From Sorex araneus (taxonomy: Eukaryota > Chordata > Mammalia > Eulipotyphla > Soricidae): 64,000 nt of DNA. The stretch lies in assembly GCF_027595985.1 (NCBI RefSeq), contig NC_073311.1, forward strand, positions 29,539,892 through 29,603,891. The letters are read 5' to 3'. The notes beneath the pieces were generated by a model, which was not told where the DNA came from, did no database searches, and worked only from the letters and a program-made list of their open reading frames with translations. Below are positions 35,010 to 46,003 of the stretch, piece by piece; position 1 is the first letter of the stretch, and each line of letters opens with the position of its first letter. The translations under genes were made by a program, and so were the position numbers.

Positions 35010-35175
35010 AGGGGCTGGAGCAATAATACAGCAAGTGGAGCATGTGTTTTGCACACAGCTGATCAGGATTTGAGGCCCAGCATCACATATGTTCCTTGAA
35101 GCCTCACCAGGTATAGTCCCTGAGTGCAGAACCAGAAATAAATCTTGAAAACCACCAGCTCTAGCTGCCCCAAAA
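35010..35175 (+). mobile_element. SINE B, diverged
   Basis: Head 'ggggctggagcaataataca', body 'cctcaccaggtatagtcc', end 'gccccaaaaaat'. It abuts the RTE 3' end. Confidence 0.75.
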
Positions 35176-35194
35176 AATACACATTATTTGTATA

Positions 35195-35743
35195 ACTTGT
35201 ATCACTTGTCATCCTGTTGCTCATCAATTTGCTCGAATGGGTACCAGTAACGTCTCCATTCATCCCTTTCGCTTGCAAGTGTAGCCCAATGACGTCTGCT
35301 CGCTCCAGGAACACGAAGAGCCTCAAGCCGTTCATTCAGGATCGTGATGAAGAATTCTGACTATCTTGTAGCTGGGCTGCCACATGTTCTTTTGATGTCC
35401 CATAGAATCCAGTCGTTAACAGCTCTAGTCCAGCTGTCATCTCCAAATCACATTACATGTATGGCCCATATGATTTTTGACACCTTTGCGAAGGACGTTC
35501 TTGAGGGTGGCACTGAAAGTTTCGGTGAAATGGTATCGCCCTGCCAAGCCCCTCTCTTTATGTCGGTGGTCACTTCCTTGTAGAATGATGAGATCCTGGT
35601 GGTGAATCTGTAATACAGCGCACAGAGGATCTTGATGTACTAAATTTGAACTCCCTCTTTGGCTAGGGCTTCGATAACTGCTTCAGTCTCAACAGAATCA
35701 AAGGCCTTCTTTAAATCAATAAACATTAGACAGAGTGGCATCT
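35195..35743 (-). pseudogene. RTE LINE ORF2: C-terminus and RT motif A, internally deleted
   Basis: Minus-strand reading from 35741 gives MPLCLMFIDLKKAFDSVETE, where FIDLKKAFDS (35694-35723) is reverse-transcriptase motif A with its catalytic Asp. Next come TTRIS, RGAWQGDTISPK (35530-35570), then an abrupt jump near 35490 to FAKVSKI and the C-terminal blocks, ending WRRYWYPFEQIDEQQDDK near 35205. The jump removes the region that should hold RT motif C (F-A-D-D), so the copy cannot be active. In-frame stops add to this. The tail has short repeats and no poly(A). Confidence 0.85.
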
Positions 35744-35937
35744 GGTTTGTTTTGTTTTTTTGGTTTTTTTTGCTTTTTGGGTCACACCCGGCGATGCACG
35801 TGGTGACTCCTGGCTCATGCACCCAGAAATTACTCCTGACAGTTCTCAGGGGACCATATGGGATGCTGGGAATTGAACCTGGGTTGGCCGCGTGCAAGGC
35901 AAACACCCTACCCACTGTGCTATTGCTCCGGCCTCAA
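35744..35937 (-). mobile_element. SINE B inserted in the RTE
   Basis: T-rich start, 'tgctttttgggtcacacccg', 'ctgggaattgaacctgggtt', 'tattgctccggcctc' (head complement). Imperfect TSD 'agagtggcatct' / 'agagcagcatct'. It is younger than the RTE. Confidence 0.9.
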
Positions 35938-36420
35938 GAGCAGCATCTTGAACTCTTGTAAAACCTCAATGAGCTTGGTCACAGAGCAGATATGATCGAT
36001 CATGCTGAATTCTTTTCAGAACCCGGCTTGCTTGCATGGTTGTCCTTCATTTAGTGTTCTGCCAATCCTATTCAGGATTACTTGAGTGAATAACTTGTAG
36101 TCGATGAACAACAGGCAAATTGTGCAATAGATGCCGATGTCATGGATGTCTCCCTTCTTGTGCAACAGAAGGGTCCTGCTGGTTTTCCATTGGGACGGAA
36201 CCTTGCATTCAGACAGGTAGCATGTGAAGAGCCGAGCCAGTGTATTGATGATTACTGGCAGCAGATTCCTCAGGTGTTCGGGTCTGACCTTGTCTGGACT
36301 GGGTGCTGTACACTTCTTTATTGATTAAATGGTGTGTCGGGTTTCACAAGGGAGAACACTGGGAGCGACATATCCGTCCTGCAGAATTTGGTATGTAGGC
36401 AGGTAGATGTGACTGTCGAT
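35938..36420 (-). pseudogene. RTE LINE ORF2: N-terminal side of RT domain
   Basis: Upstream continuation of the RTE beyond the SINE. Minus-strand blocks in broken frames include WKTSRTLLLHKKGDIHDIG (about 36150-36205), YKLFTQVILNRIGRTLNEGQ (about 36045-36105), QAGF and TKLIEVL. The order matches the N-terminal RT region of RTE proteins. Endonuclease domain absent. Confidence 0.8.
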
Positions 36421-36668
36421 ATATGCATATATATTATTAATATTAGAAGTAATTATATAATTGTTAAAATTCAAAATAAATGATAAAATGCTATCATATG
36501 TACCATAATCAAAAGCATATACATAATCTCAGGAGCAGGACAGAATAGCTTTTACCTAAGGGAGTCAGGGATGTGCTTGAGAAATTGTTTACTAAGTATA
36601 GCATAGCTTTTAATAAAAGATTTGAAGGAGAGAATGACTCATAATAATTCTTTGAGTACACTGTTTGC

Positions 36669-36701
<33 letters not shown>

Positions 36702-37432
36702 TTAAGCGGATATCTAAAATTGCATTAAGTTGGCAGCAAAAATGAAGCTGACACACAGAAGGTGTTTATGCATTAACTCGAAGGAAGGATTCAGTGTTAC
36801 TTTGTTTTTTGTGTTTTGTCATTAATTCTAAAGGAACGGATCTGATTTTTAGAATATGATACCTCATATCTAAAATGGACTTCATATTCTCTGGCTCAAG
36901 TAGGAAGTCGTGTTACCTTTATGTTCACGGAATTCAAAGTTCCTTTGAAGTACCCTAAAAGCATATGCTCACATCTAAACAAATGCTATTAGTGACAGTT
37001 CCATAAAAATATTCCCAGGAGAACATTTGCATCCACCACTACAGTAAAAGCAACTCAAAAGTTAATGTAAATATTTCCTATGAGAACTTCTCTCCCAGCC
37101 GCACTACCATCATGAATCGTGTGGTTCTCTCCCCGATTCAAAGCCTAATCTAAAAGCTTCCCTTTGCCTTCATTTTTTGTTGTTCTATTATCAATAGCTA
37201 AAAAAAAAGTAGAGGAAAATATTCTTTTCTCCATCTGTAGGGAAGCATATGTCTATGCAGCCTGGTGAAGAAGCTAATTATTTGAAATATTTAGAGATTA
37301 GGAAAGTTGCACCAGTCTCAGTCACCTTTCTCCAAGTGTCAGAACTGAAAATCTTGAAAATTTGTCCTCCTTGTGAGAGAGCACGGAGTGGGTCTGACAA
37401 CAATAGGGGCATTTTCAACAGCATGGCAAATC
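36421..37432. other. AT-rich DNA with (AG)n tract
   Basis: An (AG)n run lies at 36671-36713. Otherwise no gene or repeat recognised. Confidence 0.5.
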
Positions 37433-37632
37433 TGTTTTTTTTTGTTCATTTATTTTTGTGTGTGTGTGTGTATGTGTGTCACACCTGGTGATGCACAGGA
37501 GTTACTCCTTGCTCTGCACTCAGGAATTACTCCTGGAGGTGCTCAGAGCACCATATGGGATGCTGACAATCGAACCCGGGTGGGCCGCGTGCAAGGCAAA
37601 TGCCCTGGCTGCTGTGCTATCGCTCCAGCTCC
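37433..37632 (-). mobile_element. SINE B, antisense, with (TG)n in the tail
   Basis: T-rich start and (TG)n at 37456-37479, 'cacacctggtgatgcac', 'aattactcctggaggtgctc', 'aatcgaacccgggtggg', 'gctatcgctccagctcc'. Well preserved. Confidence 0.9.
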
Positions 37633-39410
37633 TGTTTGTTTTATGTGTATTCTATGTATATTCTCAAATGTCTTGTGCCATGATCAAGGCCTCTCCAAAA
37701 CTTCAGAAGAGGGCTTGGAAAATTATTTTTATTTGTTATTCCGATGAACATTTTGTTTTGCTTTTCTTTTGAGCATTTTTTCTTTATGCCCAAAGAATAA
37801 CCTCTACTTTCTCTTTGGTATCTGGATTTCTAGTCTTATTCATCATCAGAAATAAATTTATATGTATGTACTATATACATATATACATAATATATGCATA
37901 TATGTGATGTATATATATGTATAATTTCAAATCATGTATTATCTGCTGGAAGAATATCATGCAGTAGGTGACTTAGAGTGGATTGGTATAAAAATAATTT
38001 AAGAAGAAAAGAATGGTGAAGCAGAGATGGCACAGGAGGCAAAAGAAATGGCATTAACTAAAGAACTATGATTTAAAGTCCAGCAGCATTTTACTGAAAA
38101 ATTATTGCACTGAATCTTTATCAAGACAAAGAGAGGATAAAACAGTAAAGGTAATTTGCAGTCATTTTTCAGAAGACTTCTTATGAAAGACCAGATAATT
38201 TCATATGATATATTGAGTCTTTCAGTGAGACAGTTTTTATAGATTTTTTTTCATAATGATCAACCACTGAATGTTTCTGAGAAGTGGACAATGGCTAGGA
38301 TATCGGTTTTCATTTAAGAATTCAGTCACAGAAAGAATTTGGGAGAGAATGCATAATGAGGGAAAGGGGACAATAGGAAACTCTTAAAACAGAGAAAAAA
38401 GAGAAACTAAAAGAATTCCAGACATGTAAGACCCACAGATGCTGACATTTTAGACTTTGAGAAAAGAATAGAAACAGAAGCAAAGGTGATAGGGGACGTT
38501 GAACTGGGATGGCAGAGGAAGCCTTGCTGCCGGTTTGAGCAAGGAGAGAAACAGAAAAGATTTCAACCATGAGAAAACCCAAACTCTGTTTTGGTGGTGC
38601 TGCCACATACCCATTCTAGAATTTGGGTCTGTAAACTGTTTTTTGTTTTGGTTTGCTTTTCCTGTTAGCTAGCTATTCTCTAGACATCCATTCATTTCTT
38701 ATTAAGGAAGGGGAAATGGTATATGTTTGATCTATTGTTAAAATTACTTTGAATTCAATATCTTAGATTTTTTTAAATATGTTTAGATTATTAGTCCTGT
38801 TTCTAAGGAAAGAGTATTAATTATTACCCTATGATATGGGAGAAGAAACAAACAAACAAAAATTATCTCATGCTCATATGTGTCCTTCCACTTCCGGGTC
38901 TCAACAGCCTGTTCAGGATTCTGTTTGCTCTGTTCTCCTTTGATGCTGAAACCTATGTCTAATGTCTCAGAGGTCATGCTTTTGACACAAACATTATTAT
39001 TTGCACTACTGGAGCCTGATTACCTTTATTTTGTAGAAATGATATTTCTGTAGAAACCTCTAAGGGTCTGCCTGGGACACTTATTTGACCCTGGTTGGGG
39101 TTATTCTCTACAGCCCTTGCTTCAAACCAGTTAATTGTGACCATTTTCTGGTAAGATCCATATGGGACTATGGAGGATACATACTACAGTCAATCCTTAA
39201 TACAATTTTTAATCTGTCCATAATAGGATCATTAGGAGTGTGTCTTTGAGGTAATTGTGCAGCTATACCATGTAGAGCTCACTGCAAGCATCATCTCCCT
39301 GATGTCTCAAATGGGAAGCAGAGCTCTCCTCTGACTTTGCTGGTAATCTCTCTTTTCAAACAGACTTCTGGACCACAGCCCAGAGAAGGGAATTAGTACT
39401 TTAGTCTTCT
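37633..39410. other. Single-copy DNA
   Basis: No gene or recognised element; alternating TA/CA-rich stretch at 37858-37920. Confidence 0.45.
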
Positions 39411-39411
39411 C

Positions 39412-39497
39412 TGTCTCTCTGTCTCTATGTCTCTGTCTCTGTCTGTCTCTCTGCCTCTGCCTGTCTCTGTCTCTCTCTCTGTCTGTCTGTCTGTCTA

Positions 39498-39577
<80 letters not shown>
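39412..39577. repeat. Compound (TCTG)n/(TC)n microsatellite
   Basis: Mixed TCTC/TCTG units, then a purer GTCT run (39478-39540), then (TC)n to 39577. Confidence 0.95.
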
Positions 39578-39579
<2 letters not shown>

Positions 39580-39679
39580 CCTTCCTTCCAAAGTCCTCTG
39601 AGTTGAAATTTCATTAAAAGCATGGCTATATTCTCTAAATTAGAAAACAACTTTGAAGACTTGAAGATAAAATTTTTGT

Positions 39680-39697
39680 AAAAATTAAGATACTTTG
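39680..39697. repeat. U6 target-site duplication, left
   Basis: 18-mer 'aaaaattaagatactttg', repeated exactly at 39819-39836. Confidence 0.95.
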
Positions 39698-39804
39698 GTG
39701 CTCACTTCTGCAGCACATATACTAAAATTGGAATGATACAGAGAAGATTAGCATGGCCCCTGCACAAGGATGACACGCAAATTCGTGAAGCGTTCCATAT
39801 TTTT
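39698..39804 (+). ncRNA. RNU6: U6 spliceosomal snRNA retrocopy (likely pseudogene)
   Basis: Full 107 nt U6 from GTGCTC to the terminal T-run, including the invariant ACAGAG box ('gatacagagaag') and the AGC-containing stem region ('agattagcatgg'). From memory of U6 I count four substitutions: two in the 5' stem-loop, one in 'ggaatgatac', one in 'cctgcacaagg'. An exact 18 bp TSD and a short A/T tail show L1-type retroposition. No proximal sequence element or TATA box is visible at the spacing a U6 promoter needs, so transcription is unlikely, though U6 copies can be hard to tell from functional loci. Confidence 0.95.
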
Positions 39805-39836
39805 AAATTTATTATTAAAAAAATTAAGATACTTTG

Positions 39837-40420
39837 TAAAAACATAAATACTTTTTGCTCTAGAATAGTTCATAGATTTATCATGCAAGGAGGACACAGC
39901 CAACAGTCACCACAGCCCCAAGAAACCTTTCTTACAATGTATTCCTTTATTCCGTCTTATTTCCATATGGGGGATGGGGGTACACATTCTCTTTGCACTT
40001 TTTTCTCTACCAAATCCTATGTCTCAAGGCACAGTGTTGCCTGAGGCATAATAAAACAATAGACGTGTACACTGAAAGGCAAACATTTTAAGAGTAAAAT
40101 AATTTTCAAGGCATGATCCCATTTTACATGTTCAGTTTAAGTTACCAGCAGAACCTTTAGAAAGTTAAATCCACCTTGGTTATTCAGAGAGTTTTATTTT
40201 CCCATTTTAGCTTAAAGTCTAAGAATTCTTCCACTTTTTTATTTAACCTTTCCTGACTATCATCACAAAGGAAATTTGTCTGTAAACCATAAGGAATTAT
40301 TATACATTTAAACTCATATAGATTAAAGAGCACACTTAGTTTCTTGGAAAATATGCTAACTGTGGGATATATTCAGCCACAATTTTAGGTACTAGAAGTC
40401 TCAAAATGAGTCCTTACTTT
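39837..40420. other. Single-copy DNA
   Basis: Nothing recognised. Confidence 0.45.
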
Positions 40421-40436
40421 AAAATGTCAAAACATA

Positions 40437-40613
40437 TGGGGCTGGGGCAATAGCACAGCAGGTAGGGCATTTGTCTTGCACACAGCCAACCCGGGTTCAA
40501 TTCCCAGCATCCCATATGGTCCCCCAGGCACCGCCAGGAGTAATTCCTGAGTACAGAGCCAGAAGTAACCTTTGAGCATCAATGGATGTGACTCAAAAAG
40601 AAAAAAAAAATCC
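40437..40613 (+). mobile_element. SINE B, full length with TSD
   Basis: Head 'ggggctggggcaatagcaca', B box 'gggttcaattcc' near 40493, body 'accgccaggagtaattcc', A-tail to 40610. TSD 'aaaatgtcaaaacata' (40421-40436) against 'aaaatgccaaaacata' (40614-40629), one mismatch. Confidence 0.95.
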
Positions 40614-40629
40614 AAAATGCCAAAACATA

Positions 40630-43600
40630 CAGTGTCTCACCTGCAGTGAAGAAACAAACCTATTAGCACCTAGAAAAGTCAATGAAGGGATTATTAAGAG
40701 AAATAAGGTAGCCAGACTTTAGTCAAGATTTCAATATCCCATAGAAACCATAATAATCAAGGAAAACAGGATTAGGACACTTTCCAACAAAGACAGGGTC
40801 AAATAGAGCAGTAAAGGGGAAAAATTTCATGAATTAAGCCAAAAAAGGGGGGAAAGAGCCCAGGCTATGCAGAAATAGAAACGAAGAGAGAAAGCATCAA
40901 AGGGCTATTAAGAAAGCAGAGCAAAGTAGCTTACGGAGCCATAGGAAGGAGAAAATAGTTCACAATCAATATTCTACTTTATTTCCTCATAGGAACCAGT
41001 GTTAGATTAGCCAGAAGACAGTAGAGAGAAAATGATCCTTTTTCTTATTGCTGAGGTAACTGCTAACTACCAGGATTTGACTCATGCAGAAACTGGGTAT
41101 TCTGACACTTTAATGGATCAAAGTCAGATTGGTCTTGAGAAAAAACAAAACAAAATTGGGAACAACCTAGAAGAGTGTGTACAAGTGACTTCACTTGTAT
41201 AGGTGGAAAGGACGAGGACAAGAACATTTCATTAAATTGAGAGGTAAATGAAGGTAGGATTGAAACTTGAGAGGATCAGGGGACCTTGGGTGATAAGCTG
41301 AAAATTAAATGTAGACTGTAAGTCACCTGTGGGTCAGAACACTTAACTTTTCCGAATGGGTTAAACAAAGGTAGTTAGGACAGACTTCTCACTGCCACAA
41401 GAAGAGCCAGAAGTCCAATGCACCCTGTGAGAAATCTATAGGTGGTCTCAGAGGAATGAAATGTATACTATTAAGCAGGTTATTTTCCATTTAGAGAAAT
41501 GAAAGTTATATAAAACTGCTAAAAGTCCAAGTTCTACATGCCACGAGGGCAGGTTAGTTTCATTAGTTTATTCATTTTACAATTTTACCATGAAATTATT
41601 AAATCCTTCCTCAGTAATAGTCAATATAATTCAAATGCTTATAAGTGAATAAGTTCTTTAACTTCACAGAAACTGCATTCTTAGTAGATCTTTAACCCTT
41701 CAGAAGGTACATAATTTTAACACTTATGTAAATATCACTTTTTCAATTGACTGTCAAAGATATGAAGTAAGATCTATACTCATATACCTGTTATTTTTAT
41801 TACAACTGATTTTATAAAAATATAGCATCTAATGCCTGACTCATTCAACCAAAATCTAGTTCTAGGCTGTGAATGATGTAAGTATTCATGATTTATAGTT
41901 CTTGCCCTCAGTATTTCAGACTAAACATTACACTTATAATTAAGATGGATGAGGATTATATAATGATGTTGGTGAATACTATTTCTTGTGGAAAATCAGT
42001 CTTTGCCAGGATAGAAGCAATTTTAACCCCCCAAATTCTTAATAGCTGTAGCAATTGAATCTACAAGGGGTCAAAATAATTTTGGTTAACAGGGAAAAAG
42101 TAGACTAAATACATAGTACTAATGATCTATTTATAGTTTTAACTAGGATCCTTAAATTATCCAAATTATCATCAGCATTAGTTCATTTATTTGAGACAAT
42201 AAGACACAAAGAGGACTTTACTACTTATTATATTTATATTTTATAAAAATATTTATAAAACAATTTATTTTCATATGTCTGGTTATTTATGCATGAACCA
42301 TTTTCCTCCACTTGATTGTGTGATTCATGAGAATGGGGACCACTTTTGTGTAATTCATCATATAGCACCAAACTCTAGAAAATTTTTAGATGTGGGGAGA
42401 TAGCAGTAAATATTTATACAAAAATGTAGAATTTGTTCGAGGTTTTAAGACAATGGATAACATAAAACAGGCTCATCTGAGCTATTCAAATCTATGGTAG
42501 CTGCATTTGTGCTAAGGGCAATTCAAATAATTCACTGTGCTCAAAGTCATCTTTAATTTTAGAGATGTCAAGAGACCATACTGGTTTCAAGGTCTCTAAA
42601 AGACCTTGATCATTTCCAGCTCACCCATGACAGTAAGCACAGACACAAAAAAAATTCTGAGAGATATTTGAAATAAAGAATATTTTGAGAGCAGAGGGTC
42701 AATCTTGACATTCTGTCTTATGACACAGTAACACATCTATTTAATCATCTGGCCTTATAGACAGTGATCAGTCAAAATTGTGTTTTATTTATTCCTTCCA
42801 CAGATCAGCACTCAGGTCAATGAATACTAGCCTTTAACCTTAGAAGCATTTTCTAGTTCAATCTTGTTTGGGAATAACTGTTTTTTTCTCAATTTAAAAT
42901 TAGTTTCCCATTGTCTTTTAGCATTGAATTTTTATTCTAGGTAGAGCTTCATACATCCTGGCAGGGGGTTGTATTACACATAAAATCATTGCTTAACTGA
43001 CATTAGTTTTGAACCCCTGCCATGTGTGTATAATTTCTCATTTTTGCCCTTCAAATGAACTGTATATAAATAGACTCAAAATAAATTCATTATGGAGTTG
43101 GAAGTTGAACATATGTCTGAAATGTCACAGCATTCTAGCAACCAATATAAGATTGTCTATAGATTACCATTTTTATTTTCAATAATAAAAGCTATTCCTT
43201 TGAAGCTAAGTTCTAAGGTTTAAAGCATAGCTCGACACATTTTTATTTGATATAGAAACACCATTTTTAAAGTCTATTTCCTTCCAATGTAGTACTATTG
43301 GGAATTTTATAATAGTCAAATGACAAAAATATGTCATAACTCTCAGTAAAAATAGCTTTTAAGAGTTCAGCACCAATCTTTGGCTTTATTTGCCCATATT
43401 GCAGAGTCAAAAGGAACATAAAATAAACATTCACTAAATATATATCTGTCGACACTCCTCTATAAGTGCAATCAGAGTATAATTATTCTGGAATGGAACT
43501 TTCAGAGAAGAATTGCAATATCAGGAAAGAAGAAACTTAAAAGTATGGAAGTTTTTCTATATTTGTTTGGGATCCTATGTGTTCCAAGTCCAGTACTATT

Positions 43601-44290
43601 GCTCTATAATCAAAATATTGATATTCAGAGACACTGAAAGCTGAAGAAATATCTCTTAGTCCTAATTTCCTGCAGTTTGGTTTTGTAACATTTACCATCA
43701 CAGTCACTGTGGTAAAATATAACAATTTATTTCTCACTGAAGAACATTCTGTTATCTAAGTAACTTTAATAGTTGTTCCAGTTCACTTGCTTCTGAATGC
43801 CAGTTCATAGGTTTCACCAAATTTTTTTGAACAGAGATTCACATCAAACATGGTAATTCCTATCATACTTAGTGAATGATAATGATAAGTCACATAGCCA
43901 TTTTTTCCATCAGCACAAAAGAGAAGAATTAGTGACCACTGATAAACACTAATGTGTCCATCTCAAAACTCCCCCTAAATTATGTTTAACAAAAAGTTAC
44001 CCTTCTCTCTACTGAGTTGATCAAAATATCCTAAAATCATTTCCCTTTGGAAACTTGAATGTACTTTATTGAGAAACTTCTATTTAAATTTTTCTATTTC
44101 CTATAGCCTGTTTCTAAAATCTTTTATTAAGAAGTAAAGTTTTTATCTATGTAATGAATTAACATAAAATCATATGATGAAATACAGGTCCTAAATTCAA
44201 TGAGCAGGGTTTCCTGCGCACGATTTTCCCATACCATGCCCTCTGCCAGAGTTTCTTATTGCTCAGCCTACTGTACCTCTAGTTCCCAGA
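40630..44290. other. Single-copy AT-rich DNA
   Basis: 3.7 kb with no recognisable gene or repeat. Confidence 0.45.
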
Positions 44291-45060
44291 GTTACACACC
44301 ATGGCAAACTCAGTTCTACAGATAAATTCACAGACTCTTTGCCTTTGGTATTTCACATTGCCTTACTATGTTTCTTTATATATCACATATAAGCAATGTT
44401 ATTCTGTATGTCCCCTTCTGATTTACTTCACTCAGCCTGATTCTCTCCAGATTTATCCATCTAGCAGTAAATTACAAGATTCTTGTCTTTTCTTAAAGCT
44501 GAGTCGTATTCCATTGTATATATGTTCTATATAATCATCTTTTCTCTGGCACATGAGTTGCTTCCATATTTGGATTGTTGTAAATAGTGCTGCAATGAAC
44601 ATAGGAGTGCAAATGACTTTTTTGATTATAGTGCTTGGGTCCTTGGGTACATGCCAGGAAGTAAAATTGCTGGATCATATTGAAACCCTGTTCTTTGAGA
44701 AGTGTTCATATTATTTTCCAAATAGGTTGGGCCAGTTTGTATTCCACCAGCAATGATGAGGATAACTTTTTACACAGATCACAATAAAATTGTTTGTTTT
44801 TGTTCTTTTTAATATGTGCCAGTCTCACTGGTGTGAGGTAGTATCTCATTATGTTTACTTGTATTTCCCGGAGGGCAAGTGATATAAAGCACTTTTTTTT
44901 CATATACCAATTGACCATCTGTATGTCTTTAAAAAGTTTCTGTTCATCTCTTCTCCTCATTTTTGGTTGAGATTTATTCTCTTCTTGTTAAATTATTAAG
45001 TTGGCTTTATTAGCCTATATTGCAGAATCAAAATTAAAATAAACATTTACTATATATATT

Positions 45061-45205
45061 GGGTCCAGAGCAATAGTACAGCAGCCTGCCTGAATTTAAT
45101 CCTGGGAACCTCTGAGCCCACCAGCCTTAATGCCTGAGTGCAGAGCCAGCAGTAACACCTGAGCACCACTGAGTGTGGCTCAAAAACTAAACAACAACAA
45201 CAAAA
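45061..45205 (+). mobile_element. SINE B inserted in old L1
   Basis: 'gggtccagagcaatagtaca' head, 'agagccagcagtaacacctg', 'gtgtggctcaaaaac', (AAC)n tail. Part of the middle is missing. Confidence 0.75.
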
Positions 45206-45449
45206 AATGTATAAGTCCTTTACATATCTTGAATTCTATCAGATGATACTATCATTTATCAGCTAAGGGTGGGCAAATAGTTTCTTCTGTGGAGCATCGT
45301 TTTTGTCATCATTCCTTTTGCAGCATAGAATCTCCTTAGTTTAATGTAGTACCATTTGTTTATCTTTGCTTCAGTTTGCTTGGCCAATGGCATTGAATTA
45401 ATGAATGATTTGAAGGATTCGACTTATGCTGTTCTCAATATAATTTATG

Positions 45450-45543
45450 GATTGGATATGGAAAAAACAGTAAGAATAAGTCTCTCAATGAGAGACATTA
45501 CTGGTGCCCGCTTGAACAAATCGATGAGCAATGGGATGACAGG
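45450..45543 (+). mobile_element. SINE A, 5'-truncated
   Basis: Only the distal part: 'aaaacagtaagaataagtct', hairpin-like 'gtctctcaatgagagac', then 'attactggtgcccgcttgaa' and 'gagcaatgggatgaca'. No poly(A). Confidence 0.85.
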
Positions 45544-45709
45544 TTAGACCAAGGCCTTTAATCAATTTTTAACTGACTTTTGTCCATGGTTTGAGGAAGT
45601 GGTCTTAGTTCTTTTCTTTTTTTTGGGGGGGGGCAGGAATTTTTTGTGTTTTTGAACAAGCACTTTCCCCAGCACCATTTGAAGAGGCTTACCTTGCTCC
45701 TTTTCATAC

Positions 45710-45780
45710 TCAGATATATATACACATATATGTAAATATATATGTATACGTATTATATATATATATATACATATACACAC
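45710..45780. repeat. TA-rich low-complexity run
   Basis: Alternating TA/CA run between L1 DNA and the next SINE. Confidence 0.8.
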
Positions 45781-45782
45781 GT

Positions 45783-45982
45783 AGATCCTGGCAAGCTACC
45801 CGTGGCATATTCAGTATGCCAAAAACAGTAACAAATTATGGTCCTCATTCCCCTGACCCTGAAAGAGCCCTCAATACACTATCGGGTTATACTAACACGT
45901 GACAGGAACAAATGGAGATGTTACTGGCACCCACTTGAGCAAATTGATGAACAATGGGATGACAGTGATACAGTGACACAGT
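45783..45982 (+). mobile_element. SINE A, long-tail variant, 5'-truncated
   Basis: After 'acccgtggcatattcag' the body carries an extra segment absent from standard SINE A ('ctcattcccctgaccctgaa'), then about 75 bp that read in one frame as LTRDRNKWRCYWHPLEQID. This shows a longer stretch of the RTE C-terminus than other copies. Tail GATACAGT repeats, no poly(A). Confidence 0.85.
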
Positions 45983-46003
45983 ATGTATGTATGTATATAT
46001 ATA
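45983..46003. repeat. (GTAT)n microsatellite
   Basis: Short GTAT/TA run directly after the SINE tail. Confidence 0.8.

Noticed and set aside
36671-36713. Functional GA regulatory element
   Set aside because: Ordinary AG microsatellite; no flanking promoter structure.
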